From an uncultured Prevotella sp. (GTDB taxonomy: Bacteria; Bacteroidota; Bacteroidia; Bacteroidales; Bacteroidaceae), in assembly GCA_900546345.1 (NCBI GenBank), contig URCI01000018.1, positions 1 to 47,170 of the forward strand: a stretch of 47,170 nt of DNA, in the 5' to 3' direction. Each line of letters opens with the position of its first letter. Positions within the stretch are counted from its first letter, which is position 1. Positions 7,135-16,309 of the stretch are shown piece by piece. The position numbers and the translations under genes are program-made. The notes beneath the pieces are model-generated. The model saw only the letters and a program-made list of their open reading frames with translations, made no database searches and was not told the DNA's origin.

Positions 7135-7177
7135 AAAAAAAATCCCACGCAACCTGTATGGTTGCGTGGGATTTTAT
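7135..7177. terminator. bidirectional rho-independent terminator
   Basis: Perfect 14-bp stem AATCCCACGCAACC / GGTTGCGTGGGATT with loop TGTAT. It is flanked by eight A on the left and TTTT on the right, so it can end both the plus-strand RhuM-Fic transcript and the minus-strand lysO transcript. Confidence 0.92.
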
Positions 7178-7226
7178 ATTTTATCTTATAACTCTTTATC
7201 TGACTTTCTCAACTTACTTGACTTCC

Positions 7227-7829
7227 TCACAGCTCGCAAAACGCGGTGACGAGGAAGGGAACGCTGAAGTCCATGCAGAAGCCATGGAAGACCGAGAGCG
7301 TGACAAGGTCTTTGCCACTATAGCGCGTGATGATCGGCAGGGTGGTGTCCATCGATGTTGCACCACCAACACTGATGGGAGCCAGCGGACCAAACCAACG
7401 GGCGAGTAGGGGAGAGGCCAGGAGCGTGATGAGCTCACGGGCGATGTTGGCGAGCAGTGCTACCGTGCCGAGGGCTGCGCCGCGGTATTCTGTGATGAAG
7501 ATGCTTGACAGCGAGTAATAGCCAAAGCCTGATCCAATGGCCAGACAATCGCTGATATGGCGCGAGGGCAGCAGCAGGCTGACGGCCAGGCACCCTGCCA
7601 TCGTGCCGACAAACGTGTACAAGGGTAGCAACAGCAGACGGGGACGGGTGTGGCGGAGCGTGTCGAGCACGTCAGAATCGCTGCCGATGCTGATGCCTAC
7701 GCAGAAGATCAGCGCACAGAGCGCGAGGAAGCTCAGGTTGCTGTCGGTGAGCGTGGCGGGTAAGAGATGGAGCAGACCACATGCTGTGCCGAGGACGAAG
7801 AAGGCGATAATGACGAGGCTGCCTTTCAT
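7227..7829 (-). CDS. lysO: LysO-type lysine exporter, C-terminal subunit
   Basis: A 200-residue integral membrane protein beginning MKGSLVIIAFFVLGTACGLL, with about six hydrophobic segments and the conserved stretch GSGFGYYSLSSIFITEYRG. It corresponds to the larger C-terminal part of LysO (YbjE, DUF340), which exports lysine and toxic analogues across the inner membrane. In Bacteroidetes the gene is often split in two. The start at 7829 overlaps the stop of the upstream small subunit as ATGA, implying translational coupling; a longer frame upstream is just read-through of the preceding gene in another frame. The function follows from the family, and the substrate is inferred. Confidence 0.82.
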   Translation of the reverse strand: MKGSLVIIAFFVLGTACGLLHLLPATLTDSNLSFLALCALIFCVGISIGSDSDVLDTLRHTRPRLLLLPLYTFVGTMAGCLAVSLLLPSRHISDCLAIGSGFGYYSLSSIFITEYRGAALGTVALLANIARELITLLASPLLARWFGPLAPISVGGATSMDTTLPIITRYSGKDLVTLSVFHGFCMDFSVPFLVTAFCEL

Positions 7830-8104
7830 GCTTTTCCTCCTTTCTCCTCGCCTGTATAGCGCCATAGCCATCGTGCTGCCAACGCACTTCCCAGAGAGCC
7901 TCCTACAGCCAGCAACACAGCCTCTAGGCCCAGTTGGCTGAGACTGTGGATGATCTTCTGGTCGCCGCCGACTTCCAGTCCCAATAAGAAGAGGAGCAGC
8001 CAGATGAGCACTGTGGTCAGTGGCGACAACCATTTAAGTGGGTGTTTGTGGAGCAGGCGGCCTACGATGATGCCGCCCACCATCATCAGTATGATTTGTA
8101 ACAT
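7826..8104 (-). CDS. LysO-type lysine exporter, N-terminal subunit
   Basis: A 92-residue membrane protein beginning MLQIILMMVGGIIVGRLLHKH, with three hydrophobic segments and the motif LLLFLLGLEVGGD. This matches the N-terminal third of full-length LysO and is encoded separately, as in other Bacteroidetes. The start at 8104 follows a TAACTTTG box by 55 bp. It is coupled by ATGA overlap to the C-terminal subunit, and together they should form one exporter. Confidence 0.8.
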   Translation of the reverse strand: MLQIILMMVGGIIVGRLLHKHPLKWLSPLTTVLIWLLLFLLGLEVGGDQKIIHSLSQLGLEAVLLAVGGSLGSALAARWLWRYTGEEKGGKA

Positions 8105-8158
8105 GGTGACTATTTCGCTTTGTTGAAGATGCTCTGCCGCACGGCTACGAGCACGACG

Positions 8159-8166
8159 CAAAGTTA
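8159..8166 (-). promoter_or_regulatory. -7 box TAACTTTG for the lysO pair
   Basis: An exact TAnnTTTG match on the minus strand, upstream of the ATG at 8104. It shows that lysO is transcribed independently of the fimbrial operon. Confidence 0.7.
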
Positions 8167-8239
8167 ATCAATAATTCAGAGAAGCATGCCCTCTTTTCAT
8201 GATTTTCTTTCATGCTTCTTGCGCATCACATGGCAGAAC

Positions 8240-8286
8240 ACTTCGTAACTGATGCTTCATACTATACGAAGCATCAGTTACGAAGT
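8240..8286. terminator. 19-bp perfect hairpin after the fimbrial operon
   Basis: Arms ACTTCGTAACTGATGCTTC and GAAGCATCAGTTACGAAGT are perfectly complementary around a 9-nt loop. The hairpin lies 26 bp beyond the last fimbrial stop codon. On the minus strand the sequence after it is TGTTCTGCC, not a clean T run, whereas the plus strand has ATTTTT. It may end the operon by an imperfect terminator, stabilise the mRNA 3' end, or be a protein-binding palindrome. Confidence 0.65.
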
Positions 8287-8312
8287 ATTTTTCAAATGGC
8301 TAAAAAAGAAGG

Positions 8313-10016
8313 CTAATTGCCACTGTACGTGAAGGTAACCTTTACAGGAGTATCTTGACGATAATAAGGTGTCTTGAGATAGAAGTGGCCGGTGGCGTAG
8401 GCGGTGTTGTCACGCACGTTTTGGATCTTGATCGCGTGCGCACCGGTCGTATAAGCCTTATAGACAAACCAGCAGTTCCAGTCCTCACCGCCACTGATCT
8501 CGGCCGTAGAACCCACCTCCACGCCACAGTCCTTGGGGTTGATGTCGTTGGAGGCGATGCGCAGCTCCACGGGCAACAGTTCTGCCGGATAGTCATCGGG
8601 CACGGTGAAGGTCAGCGTAGCCGTGCCTGTCTGGTAGCGGCTCATTGTTGTGGGGAAGTCGAAGGTATAGCCAAACTCCTCAATGCTGTAGATCTTGATA
8701 TTCCGGCTCATGCCCCGCTTCTTGTCGAGCAGTCTGAGCGTTGCCTGCTTCAGGTTGTTGGTGATGGGGGAGAGGTTGAAGGATATCGTGCCCTCACCCG
8801 AGGCAGCATCATAGGTCATTGACGGCTGTGCATCGGGCGACACCGATTCGTTTTTCAGCCACCTGACGTCGAAGTCGGGGAGCGTCAGATCCGATCCTAC
8901 CGATCCATTGAGGCTGTAGGAGAAATGGATGGTGGCCGTGGAACCCAACTGTACGACGATGGATGTCCCTTCTTTGATAGCCAGCGTGTACTGCCCATTG
9001 GAGATCTCCGGTACGATGTCGGCCACGGCGATCCACGGGTTGTTGGCTGCGGTACCCGATACAGCACCATCGAAAGAGTCGTAGCCGAGACCCTCGTCGA
9101 GCTTGCTGATCAGGATGCGGTATTCATGGTTGCGCTTGATGAGGTAAGGCTCGTGGTCGTTGTTTTCGAGCAGCACCTGGTGATAGCGCACCTTGCCATC
9201 GTTGTAGGTGACTTTGAGGATGACCTTCACCGGATTGTCGGCACTGTTCTTCGACTCGAAGGTGTAGGCCACATCGGCCAGGTCCTCCTCTTTGCCGTTG
9301 ATGGTCTCCGTTGCCGTCGGCAGGGTGATGGCCGAGGCCTGCCAGTCAGCAGTGATCTCCGGGAAGACGAGCGTCTCGCGGTCAAAGGGTGCCATGGCGC
9401 CCACGCCCTCACCGTTGACCACTGTGAGCAGGATGTTGCTGATGGCCGCGTCGTCGTCGGCCTGCACTGTGATCTTGGCGCGGTCGCGGAGCAAGTAGAC
9501 CACATTGCCCGAACCGGCAGCCAAGTAAGTCTTCAGTTCCTCTGGCGAGTTCTTCTTGACATAGCCCCAGTAGACCACCTTGTCATTTTTGCTGGCGTTG
9601 CTGACCATAACCGTCATGAGCGTGTTTTCGTGCATGCCGATCCACGACGCTTGGTAATCGATGCCACTGTTGGCCAGAAAGTGGATACGTGCCGTGCCGT
9701 TGGGGACGAAAGCCGACACCTTATAGTGCCCGGCCTCGCCCGTGGTGTTGGCCTCATTGGCGACTTCTTCTCCGAGTCCGAGGTAGAAGCCGTCGCTGTC
9801 AAAGCAGAGCAGTTCCAACGTATTGGCGTCGATGCCCTCGGCACCTTTCACGGCGGCGCGTGTCTCCAGCGCATAGTCGGGCACAGCAACGGTGCATGTC
9901 ATCTTCGTCGCGGCGGACTCCGGCCGTTGTGGCATGTCGTCGGCGAGTCTGTCGGCCGAGCAGGCTGTGAGCAGCGCGAGGACGAGGAGTCCAGTGAGTC
10001 TTATGAGTTGCTTCAT
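8313..10016 (-). CDS. fimbrial lipoprotein, last gene of the Mfa-type operon
   Basis: A 567-residue lipoprotein with signal peptide and lipobox ALLTACS (Cys 19). An early ALETRAAV segment is a plausible Arg-directed maturation site as in FimA/Mfa pilins. The body is beta-rich, with NDKVVYWGYVKK and EYRILISKLDEG typical of the fimbrillin-like/DUF4906-type minor subunits of Bacteroidales. It probably acts at the fimbrial tip or as an accessory adhesin on the outer membrane. It is the seventh and last gene, 19 bp after its upstream neighbour. No catalytic motif is visible, and the exact subunit position is unknown. Confidence 0.7.
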   Translation of the reverse strand: MKQLIRLTGLLVLALLTACSADRLADDMPQRPESAATKMTCTVAVPDYALETRAAVKGAEGIDANTLELLCFDSDGFYLGLGEEVANEANTTGEAGHYKVSAFVPNGTARIHFLANSGIDYQASWIGMHENTLMTVMVSNASKNDKVVYWGYVKKNSPEELKTYLAAGSGNVVYLLRDRAKITVQADDDAAISNILLTVVNGEGVGAMAPFDRETLVFPEITADWQASAITLPTATETINGKEEDLADVAYTFESKNSADNPVKVILKVTYNDGKVRYHQVLLENNDHEPYLIKRNHEYRILISKLDEGLGYDSFDGAVSGTAANNPWIAVADIVPEISNGQYTLAIKEGTSIVVQLGSTATIHFSYSLNGSVGSDLTLPDFDVRWLKNESVSPDAQPSMTYDAASGEGTISFNLSPITNNLKQATLRLLDKKRGMSRNIKIYSIEEFGYTFDFPTTMSRYQTGTATLTFTVPDDYPAELLPVELRIASNDINPKDCGVEVGSTAEISGGEDWNCWFVYKAYTTGAHAIKIQNVRDNTAYATGHFYLKTPYYRQDTPVKVTFTYSGN

Positions 10017-10035
10017 CTTCGTTGGTTTTTGCGGG

Positions 10036-12027
10036 TTAATCTTTCTGCTGTTCCAGTTTGGCGATCTCTTCGGGTGTCAGGTCACGTACGCAGCGGACAA
10101 AGTTTCCTTCATTGGCCTCGCTGACACCTGTGGCCTGTGTCTCCTTGCTCAGCGTGCGGTAGTGGCTGCCGGTAAGCACGAAATCTATCGGTGAGTTGCT
10201 TTCTCCCTGGTAGTCGATGATGATGTTCACCTCCTTGTTGGTGGGCAGCCGCCAGCCGTCGTAGACGGTGCCGTCGGTGCCGACCTCGCGGTAGGTCTCG
10301 CAATGCTCGAGGGCTGTGGTGGCATCGAACCCGAAAGATTTTACTGCTCCGAGCTGCGAGGCAATCATGAAGGCAGGGGAGACAACCTGGTCTTGGGAAG
10401 AACCGTCAGAGGCCAACTTCGGGTGTCCGATGGTGTACTTGCCGTTGGTGCTCTTCACCTGGATGACGTACATGTGGTTATTGGTCAGGCCGTTGACCTC
10501 TGTTCCATGCTGTCTGCTGTTTCCACTTAAATAGCGGATATAGCCGTCGGCGTAGTATTTTGCGTGGTATCCATAGTCAGACTGGAACCCACTGTAGAAC
10601 CTATAGTCGCGGTAGGTCGTATTCCATCGGTTGTTCGGCGTGATCCATCCGCTCGTGCTTCTCGACGAGTACCATCCCGTGATGTTCTGTGCAAACTCCA
10701 AGGGATATTGTTTGATGGTCAGCGTCTTGCTCAGGTTGCCGCTCTTGATGGTGAGCTTGATGAACTTCACCGTCAGATTGGCAGGTACGGGCGAGTTGAT
10801 GATGATGTTGCCGTCCTTGTTGCCAGAGATGCCGTCGATGGAGGGATACTGTGAGCTGCTGCTGGTGATACGTTGCTTTTTACCGTTCTTGTCGTAGTAG
10901 TAAACATCGTCAATGGTGTAGGAGCAGTAGTCCGAGGCGAAGAACTGGATGGAGTTGTCCGTGCTGATGTTGTGCATGACGAGGAAGTCCTCGGTGACCA
11001 TCAGATAGTGCTGCTTGTCGGCGTTGATATTGGTATTCTCGAGCGTCCAAGGCAGCACGCTGTAAGTGACCTCCACGGGTGTCTCGTGGGTGAGTTCCGT
11101 CGTGCTGCCCAGCGTGGCGATGGTGACGTTGGCCTCATAGAGATGGTTGCGTTTGATCTCTGTGATGGTCTTTCCCACGAGTGCGATACGATAGTAATAT
11201 ATCTTTGTGGTGCCGTCCTTGGTCAGAGGCAGCCGCAGGAGGATCATGGGTGCGTAGTTGTGTTCGCTCCATGTCTGTGCGTAGCTGTAGGTGTTGATGC
11301 GGAACTGTCCCGTCCCCGTGGTGGTCACGATGCCATTGTATCCGAGGATACTGACGTCGGCTGTGGTCTCACTGCCGACGGGAGCGAAGACATGTGTCTC
11401 GGTGTTGAAGTTGTCAATGCGCCAGGCCGGCGTGCCGATCTTGTAGCCCGGCAGGTCCACGGTCAGGTTGACGACCATCTTTGCGGCCGCTCTTTCGAGC
11501 TGCACGTCGATGGTCTGGTCAGCGCGCGTTGTGACCGTGTAGTCGGCCGATCCGCTCATGAGAAACGTCTTGTTGGCGTTCTGATCAGCGTCGTAGGGCT
11601 TGTGGATGTCGACGTCCTGCTGCGTGAGTTGGGTAAGCTGGCTCTCCGTGATGTCGTTGGCGGGCTGCTGCGCGGCGTTGGCGATGGCATAGACTTTGAG
11701 TTTGCTGCCTTCCGGCATTTTTGCCTTCCAGTCGCCGGTGACGAGCAGGTTGGCCTGTCCGGTCTGCACGCCTGTGAGCCGCTTTTGCAGCACGCCGTTG
11801 GTGCCGTTGTAGATGAGCACGTCGAGGTGGTCGATGGCTGTCTCGTTCAGGGAAGCATCGGAAACAGTAGACGCCCTTGTCACCGCAGCAGCATTCTCTA
11901 TCTGCGGGCTGAGGCTCAGGGTCTCACCCGAGGATGCGGGCATGTCGTCGGCGACGCATCCGCCCAACAGTGCAGCGAGCGCCACTGTGCCGACGGTATG
12001 GAGAAGATGTTTGTCAAACGTTGCCAT
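10036..12027 (-). CDS. large fimbrial tip-type lipoprotein with FISUMP-like end
   Basis: A 663-residue lipoprotein (lipobox LLGGCVADD, Cys 24) with an early AAVTRAST segment that could be an Arg cleavage site. The first half is fimbrillin-like (LERAAAKMVVNLTVDLPG and ITEIKRNHLYEANVTI). The last 120 residues include DGWRLPTNKEVNIIIDYQ and NFVRCVRDL, the signature seen in Fibrobacter major paralogous (FISUMP-like) and other C-type-lectin-fold ends, which suggests a carbohydrate- or protein-binding adhesin tip. It lies 26 bp after the previous gene. The fold call rests on the WRLPT...RCVRD pattern only. Confidence 0.7.
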   Translation of the reverse strand: MATFDKHLLHTVGTVALAALLGGCVADDMPASSGETLSLSPQIENAAAVTRASTVSDASLNETAIDHLDVLIYNGTNGVLQKRLTGVQTGQANLLVTGDWKAKMPEGSKLKVYAIANAAQQPANDITESQLTQLTQQDVDIHKPYDADQNANKTFLMSGSADYTVTTRADQTIDVQLERAAAKMVVNLTVDLPGYKIGTPAWRIDNFNTETHVFAPVGSETTADVSILGYNGIVTTTGTGQFRINTYSYAQTWSEHNYAPMILLRLPLTKDGTTKIYYYRIALVGKTITEIKRNHLYEANVTIATLGSTTELTHETPVEVTYSVLPWTLENTNINADKQHYLMVTEDFLVMHNISTDNSIQFFASDYCSYTIDDVYYYDKNGKKQRITSSSSQYPSIDGISGNKDGNIIINSPVPANLTVKFIKLTIKSGNLSKTLTIKQYPLEFAQNITGWYSSRSTSGWITPNNRWNTTYRDYRFYSGFQSDYGYHAKYYADGYIRYLSGNSRQHGTEVNGLTNNHMYVIQVKSTNGKYTIGHPKLASDGSSQDQVVSPAFMIASQLGAVKSFGFDATTALEHCETYREVGTDGTVYDGWRLPTNKEVNIIIDYQGESNSPIDFVLTGSHYRTLSKETQATGVSEANEGNFVRCVRDLTPEEIAKLEQQKD

Positions 12028-12053
12028 AGTGGTTGTGGTTTTTTATCGGGTTG

Positions 12054-13700
12054 TTACTTTTCCGGTAGCTCCTGATAGTTGTCGGGAGTGACCTGTCGGA
12101 AGTCGATTTCGTAGGGCGATCCCTCCAGTCTGCCGTCACCCTCGTTGATGATGGCCTTGATGTTGCCCATCTCCGGGATGATGAGAAACACGCTTGCGTT
12201 GCGGTTGTGGGGATTCACCATGTCGATGGGCTGTCGTGGCACGAGCTGGAAAGAGAAGGACGTCGTCGCCCCGTCGCCTGTGATCTGTTCTTTCACCGTG
12301 CCGTTGTGGTAGAAGCCAAAGGCCGGGTTGTCGGTCTGTAGTGTCCATGCCATGCCGCTGGTCATGAGCCGTTCGACGTTGATGACGGGTGTCATGCTCG
12401 GTGTGCCGTTGGCCTGATAGGCGACAGCCACCGCCGGTATGCCGTTCTCTTCCGAGACCTTGTAGGCAGTGCGGGAGATTTTCACCTCGATGCGGTTGCT
12501 GTAGTCGACCGAGGAGCCGTCCAGCCAGTCCATGACGACCGGTTTGACGCGCAGGTTGCCGCCTTCGGGGAAGTAGGCATAAACCAGCAGCTCGTGGTTG
12601 CGTGCTGCAGCGGTCTTGTCGGCGGGAATGGTGAAGGCGACGCCGCGCTCGCGCGAGTTCGCGTTGATCTTGTAGTAGATCATGCCGGAGAGGGCCTTGT
12701 CGGTCTCTCTCAGATAGATTCTGTCGTGCGAGGTGAGCCCCGCATCCTGCAACCGTCGGATATAGGCCATGGCATCCTCGTTTTCTCTGCGTTCCAGCGT
12801 GGCGGGATCCTTGGTCTCGGCAATCTGTGCGTTGTCGATGGCGTCGAGGGTGATCGTGGCGTCGAGCCGCTTGGTTTCCGAGGTGTAGCCCGTGGCGACG
12901 AGTCCTGTCGTGGCCGTGAGCGCATAAGGAGCTGCATCGGGGAAGAGCCAGCTATAGTCAGGCAGCAGGTTGCCGTCGATGACGATGCGTGTGATGTGGG
13001 CCTGGTCTGTTCCGGCATTGGCCTTTCGTGCCACATAGAAGTGGAGTTTCGACACCGCTCGGAGCAGCGGCACCTTGATGCCCTTGGCGGCAGCTCCGGC
13101 GGGTGTCGTGGCGACATGATCGGCCAGCGAGATGCCTGTGACGGCACGTGAGAGCGGCAGTCCTGTCTCCGGCACTTCTGTGACTTGTGGTCTGCCGTCG
13201 TCGGTGATGGCAAAGCGGTGGATGACCTTTGTGTCCTGCAGGACAGCGCGCGTGAGACTCATGTTGGAGCCGTCGGGACCTTTGAGCGTCTCCAGGCTCT
13301 CGGCGTTGGCGAGGATGAAGAGGTCGAGTCCCTCGTAGTTCTCGCCGGCCACCTTTGGCGGCAACTTCATGCTCAGGGTGTGCTGAGTCGCCTCTCCGCC
13401 GATCGTCTCTTCCTTGTAGCCGATAGGCAGCTCCTCAGCGCCGGTGCCGGCCCGGAAGGCCCAGACGCGCAGGCTGTGGATGAAGCTTTCCGCGGACGGA
13501 TCGGCCTCGCTGTCGTTGTTGACGGCTCGTGTCACGGTGGGTTCCTGGGTGTAGAAGTTGAGGTGGAGATAGGTGCTGTTGTCGCTCTCCGTGTCGGTCA
13601 GGACATCATCGTTGATGCACGACGCGGCGGCGACGGCCACGAACGCCAGGGCCAGTGCCCTGACGGAGTGACGGAAAAGAGTTCGCGTGTAGTACTTCAT
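12054..13700 (-). CDS. fimbrial minor-subunit lipoprotein
   Basis: A 548-residue lipoprotein with lipobox AAASCINDD (Cys 28). PTVTRAVNN near residue 57 resembles the Arg processing site of fimbrillins, and LLRAVSKLHFYVARK is typical of the first beta-sandwich of Mfa-like minor subunits. It belongs to the fimbrillin A-associated anchor/accessory group. It lies 16 bp downstream of the Mfa2-type gene. By analogy with the mfa1-5 cluster of Porphyromonas gingivalis it corresponds to an accessory (Mfa3-like) position, but I cannot assign one-to-one orthology. Confidence 0.7.
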   Translation of the reverse strand: MKYYTRTLFRHSVRALALAFVAVAAASCINDDVLTDTESDNSTYLHLNFYTQEPTVTRAVNNDSEADPSAESFIHSLRVWAFRAGTGAEELPIGYKEETIGGEATQHTLSMKLPPKVAGENYEGLDLFILANAESLETLKGPDGSNMSLTRAVLQDTKVIHRFAITDDGRPQVTEVPETGLPLSRAVTGISLADHVATTPAGAAAKGIKVPLLRAVSKLHFYVARKANAGTDQAHITRIVIDGNLLPDYSWLFPDAAPYALTATTGLVATGYTSETKRLDATITLDAIDNAQIAETKDPATLERRENEDAMAYIRRLQDAGLTSHDRIYLRETDKALSGMIYYKINANSRERGVAFTIPADKTAAARNHELLVYAYFPEGGNLRVKPVVMDWLDGSSVDYSNRIEVKISRTAYKVSEENGIPAVAVAYQANGTPSMTPVINVERLMTSGMAWTLQTDNPAFGFYHNGTVKEQITGDGATTSFSFQLVPRQPIDMVNPHNRNASVFLIIPEMGNIKAIINEGDGRLEGSPYEIDFRQVTPDNYQELPEK

Positions 13701-13716
13701 GGTGTGTCCTCCTTGC

Positions 13717-14742
13717 TTATTTCAGTCCGACTTCCTGCAGGTTGACGACCCAGTCATTGATCTTGACCTTGGCCGAGAGATAGAAATCGGTCGACGGGTT
13801 GGCGACATAGAATGTCAGGAAGTAATTGTCCTGTCGGTCGAGATACTCCTGATCACCCCATTGCAGGTTTCTCAGCGATCCGTTGTAGAGCGCCATGAGC
13901 CACGGCAGCGAATGGTTGAAGAGCTCGCGTCCCGATCGCTTGTCGGTGATGATGATGCGCTGTTCGGGGTGGTTCTCGAAGAGTCGCGACGACTTCAGGT
14001 CATAGACCAGTGCCTTGTCGACAGGCTGTCCGTTGACATTGGCCTCGTTGCCCTCGTTGGTGACGAGTGTGGCGCGGTAGGGCAGATAGGTGATGCTGCC
14101 CGTGCCGACGCTTTCCCCATTGACATTGAGGGTGTTGGCAATGCCGGTGATGCGCACGTCGAAGTTGTCGACAGAGAAGCCCTCCATGCTGCTGGAGTAG
14201 GGCATGAGCACCACGCGGTAGTTGTTGGTCCATTTCTTCAGGCTGATGGTGTCGGTGACGCTGCGTCCGGTATACTCCACGGTGGTCGATCCACTGAAGA
14301 GCGGCGCGAACGCATGGCTGTTGACCGCTGCGGCGATCGAGGCATTGAGGTCGTTGACACCCGAGGCAGCGCGTGAGAGCTGCGAGAACTGAAACTCCTC
14401 GGCGGTGTGGGTGATCTCGCTTTCCTGCTTGCCGCGTGCCATGCAGGCGAAGGTATACTTCCCGGGCTCCAGCCCTGTGAAGTCCATGGTGTAGCCGGCG
14501 GCGAACTGTTCCGCCGACTGACACTGCTTGGTGAGATACTTCCCGTTGCCATCGAACACGTACACGTTGACATTTCTGACCCTTGAGGTGAAGGCATCGG
14601 CTTCCTTCAAGTTATAGGTATAGTCAAACTGGATCGACACCTTGCTTGCCGGGCAGTCGTCCATGTCGTCCTTGACGCATGATGACAGTGAGAGCAGCGC
14701 CATGGCTGCGCAGAGAAATGTATAGTGCCAGTCGATGTACAT
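13717..14742 (-). CDS. FimB/Mfa2-family fimbrial anchor lipoprotein
   Basis: A 341-residue lipoprotein with lipobox LSLSSCVKDDMDDCP (Cys 22). The segment SKVSIQFDYTYNLKEADAF is the hallmark start of FimB/Mfa2 family proteins. In P. gingivalis Mfa2 anchors the fimbria to the outer membrane and limits its length. It is followed closely by accessory subunits and preceded 22 bp upstream by the major subunit gene, the expected order. The C-terminus KVKINDWVVNLQEVGLK ends in the usual short strand. Confidence 0.85.
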   Translation of the reverse strand: MYIDWHYTFLCAAMALLSLSSCVKDDMDDCPASKVSIQFDYTYNLKEADAFTSRVRNVNVYVFDGNGKYLTKQCQSAEQFAAGYTMDFTGLEPGKYTFACMARGKQESEITHTAEEFQFSQLSRAASGVNDLNASIAAAVNSHAFAPLFSGSTTVEYTGRSVTDTISLKKWTNNYRVVLMPYSSSMEGFSVDNFDVRITGIANTLNVNGESVGTGSITYLPYRATLVTNEGNEANVNGQPVDKALVYDLKSSRLFENHPEQRIIITDKRSGRELFNHSLPWLMALYNGSLRNLQWGDQEYLDRQDNYFLTFYVANPSTDFYLSAKVKINDWVVNLQEVGLK

Positions 14743-14764
14743 AACAGTCGGTATTAAAGGTTTC

Positions 14765-16255
14765 TTATTTCAAAATCACGTTTTGTGTGTTGAGCACCCA
14801 AGGATTGACAGATACCTCGACATTGAGATAGTAGAATTCTGTCTCCTTGCCGTTGTCGCCGTTGGGCACGTCAGCCCCAATGTTCCAAACGCTCTTCACG
14901 TTGAGCTTGTAGATGGTGTTGCGCAGGATGGAAAACCAGTTTTCACGTGTGTAGTGCGTGTCCTGGATGAGCTGACGGTAGTAGACCATTCCCTGCGGGA
15001 ATATCTGGATGTTGTGAGCGTTGCGGAAGGCTTCGAGGGCAGTCTCGTTGGCGCCGAGCTTGCCTTCGGTGCGTTGCAGGTCTTCCGAGAGCAGCTTGTC
15101 GGCCGTCTTGCCGAAGGGGTTGGTGCCGTATTTGCCGCTCTCGATGATGTCGGCCAGGCGGGTGAAGATCTTGCCGTCGTAGCGGTAGAAGGTGCCGTCG
15201 GTGAAGTCGGCTTTCTCGTAGGACTTCAGCTCCACCTTGTACTGGAAGTACATAGCCGTAGCGTCATTGTTGAGAGACGTCGTGTTCTCGAAGACATAGT
15301 CAGCAGAGGCTCCGTTGACTGCCTTGAAGAAGTCGGGGTTGTCCAGTCTTGTCGCTGTGCCAAACTCATTAAAGGTCTGCCAGTAGCCTAAGCTGTTGGT
15401 GGGGAGGGTGAGGTAACCATTGTCCGACCAATGCTGCATGATATAAGTCTTCTTGGCGAGGTTGGAGATGGCATACTTTTCCAGGGTGATGCTCTTGACA
15501 TTGTCGCGAGCGTTCTGAAGCGCCTCCTTCTGCTGCGGGGTCATTTTGGCGAGGTCTTCAGGTGAAGGCTCCGTGAGGCTGGTAGCTTCGTTTGTCGGTA
15601 CATCGATACGGGCTACGGCGCGCTCGATGAGAATGGGACTGGACAGCGTAGCTGGCTTATCCTTGTTCTTGTTCTCTTCGGTAAAGGTCACGGTGTACTG
15701 GTTGGCAAGGTGTCCGGGATCGTTCTGGCTGAACATGATGAACTCTCCGGGGTTGGCATAGCCATTGACAAACTTTACATCTCCGGCTTCGATGGTGCTG
15801 TTGCCGGGATCGTCCTCAACACCTTTGCCGTTGGCGAGGAAGTAGACCCTATAGGAGGTGCCGACGGTGACGTTCTTGATGGGTAGTTTCACCGTGATGG
15901 AGCCGTCCTGTCCTTGTGTGGGCACCTTGGCATCGTTCCATTCGGCGGTGGTGATAGTCTTCTTGTAGGCTAACGTACCGGAACCTACAACACCGCTGAA
16001 GAGGTAAAGTGTACCGCTGTTGACCGTGCTCTCGTCGGCGGTGGCCGCCTCTGTGGGGTCTTGCACCGCGGTACGTGTAGCCTTGGCGTTGGCGCCTTTG
16101 GCATCGGAGCCCTTTAAGGTGAGGGTCATGTAGAAGCCGTCAGCGGTCTCAACCTTCTGTTGGCCGGTGTTGACGTCGTCGCTGCTGCACGCAGTGAAGG
16201 AGGCGCATGCCGACAGGGCAAGCATTGCCGTGAACAGATAATGGATCGTTTTCAT
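14765..16255 (-). CDS. Mfa1-family major fimbrial subunit
   Basis: A 496-residue secreted lipoprotein precursor with candidate lipid cysteines at residues 17 and 23. KATRTAVQD near residue 60 is a likely Arg cleavage site that would free the donor-strand groove, as in P. gingivalis pilins. Conserved features are LIERAVARIDVPT and the C-terminus LNVEVSVNPWVLNTQNVILK, typical of Mfa1 family major subunits, where the last strand is used in polymerisation. It should form the fimbrial shaft. An insert rich in Pro, Lys and Gln near residues 230-255 is variable in this family. The gene sits third in the operon, 54 bp after the DUF3868 gene. Confidence 0.85.
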   Translation of the reverse strand: MKTIHYLFTAMLALSACASFTACSSDDVNTGQQKVETADGFYMTLTLKGSDAKGANAKATRTAVQDPTEAATADESTVNSGTLYLFSGVVGSGTLAYKKTITTAEWNDAKVPTQGQDGSITVKLPIKNVTVGTSYRVYFLANGKGVEDDPGNSTIEAGDVKFVNGYANPGEFIMFSQNDPGHLANQYTVTFTEENKNKDKPATLSSPILIERAVARIDVPTNEATSLTEPSPEDLAKMTPQQKEALQNARDNVKSITLEKYAISNLAKKTYIMQHWSDNGYLTLPTNSLGYWQTFNEFGTATRLDNPDFFKAVNGASADYVFENTTSLNNDATAMYFQYKVELKSYEKADFTDGTFYRYDGKIFTRLADIIESGKYGTNPFGKTADKLLSEDLQRTEGKLGANETALEAFRNAHNIQIFPQGMVYYRQLIQDTHYTRENWFSILRNTIYKLNVKSVWNIGADVPNGDNGKETEFYYLNVEVSVNPWVLNTQNVILK

Positions 16256-16309
16256 AAGCTTAAGTGTGTTTTAAAGGGTTTGAAATATGATATGATACTT
16301 TGTTGATGT

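Noticed and set aside
8925..10124. Long plus-strand frames opposite the fimbrial genes (also 10873-12075, 18676-20007 minus, 40078-41460 minus)
   Set aside because: They are antisense shadows of GC-rich coding sequence, with no family resemblance, while the opposite frame encodes clear proteins.
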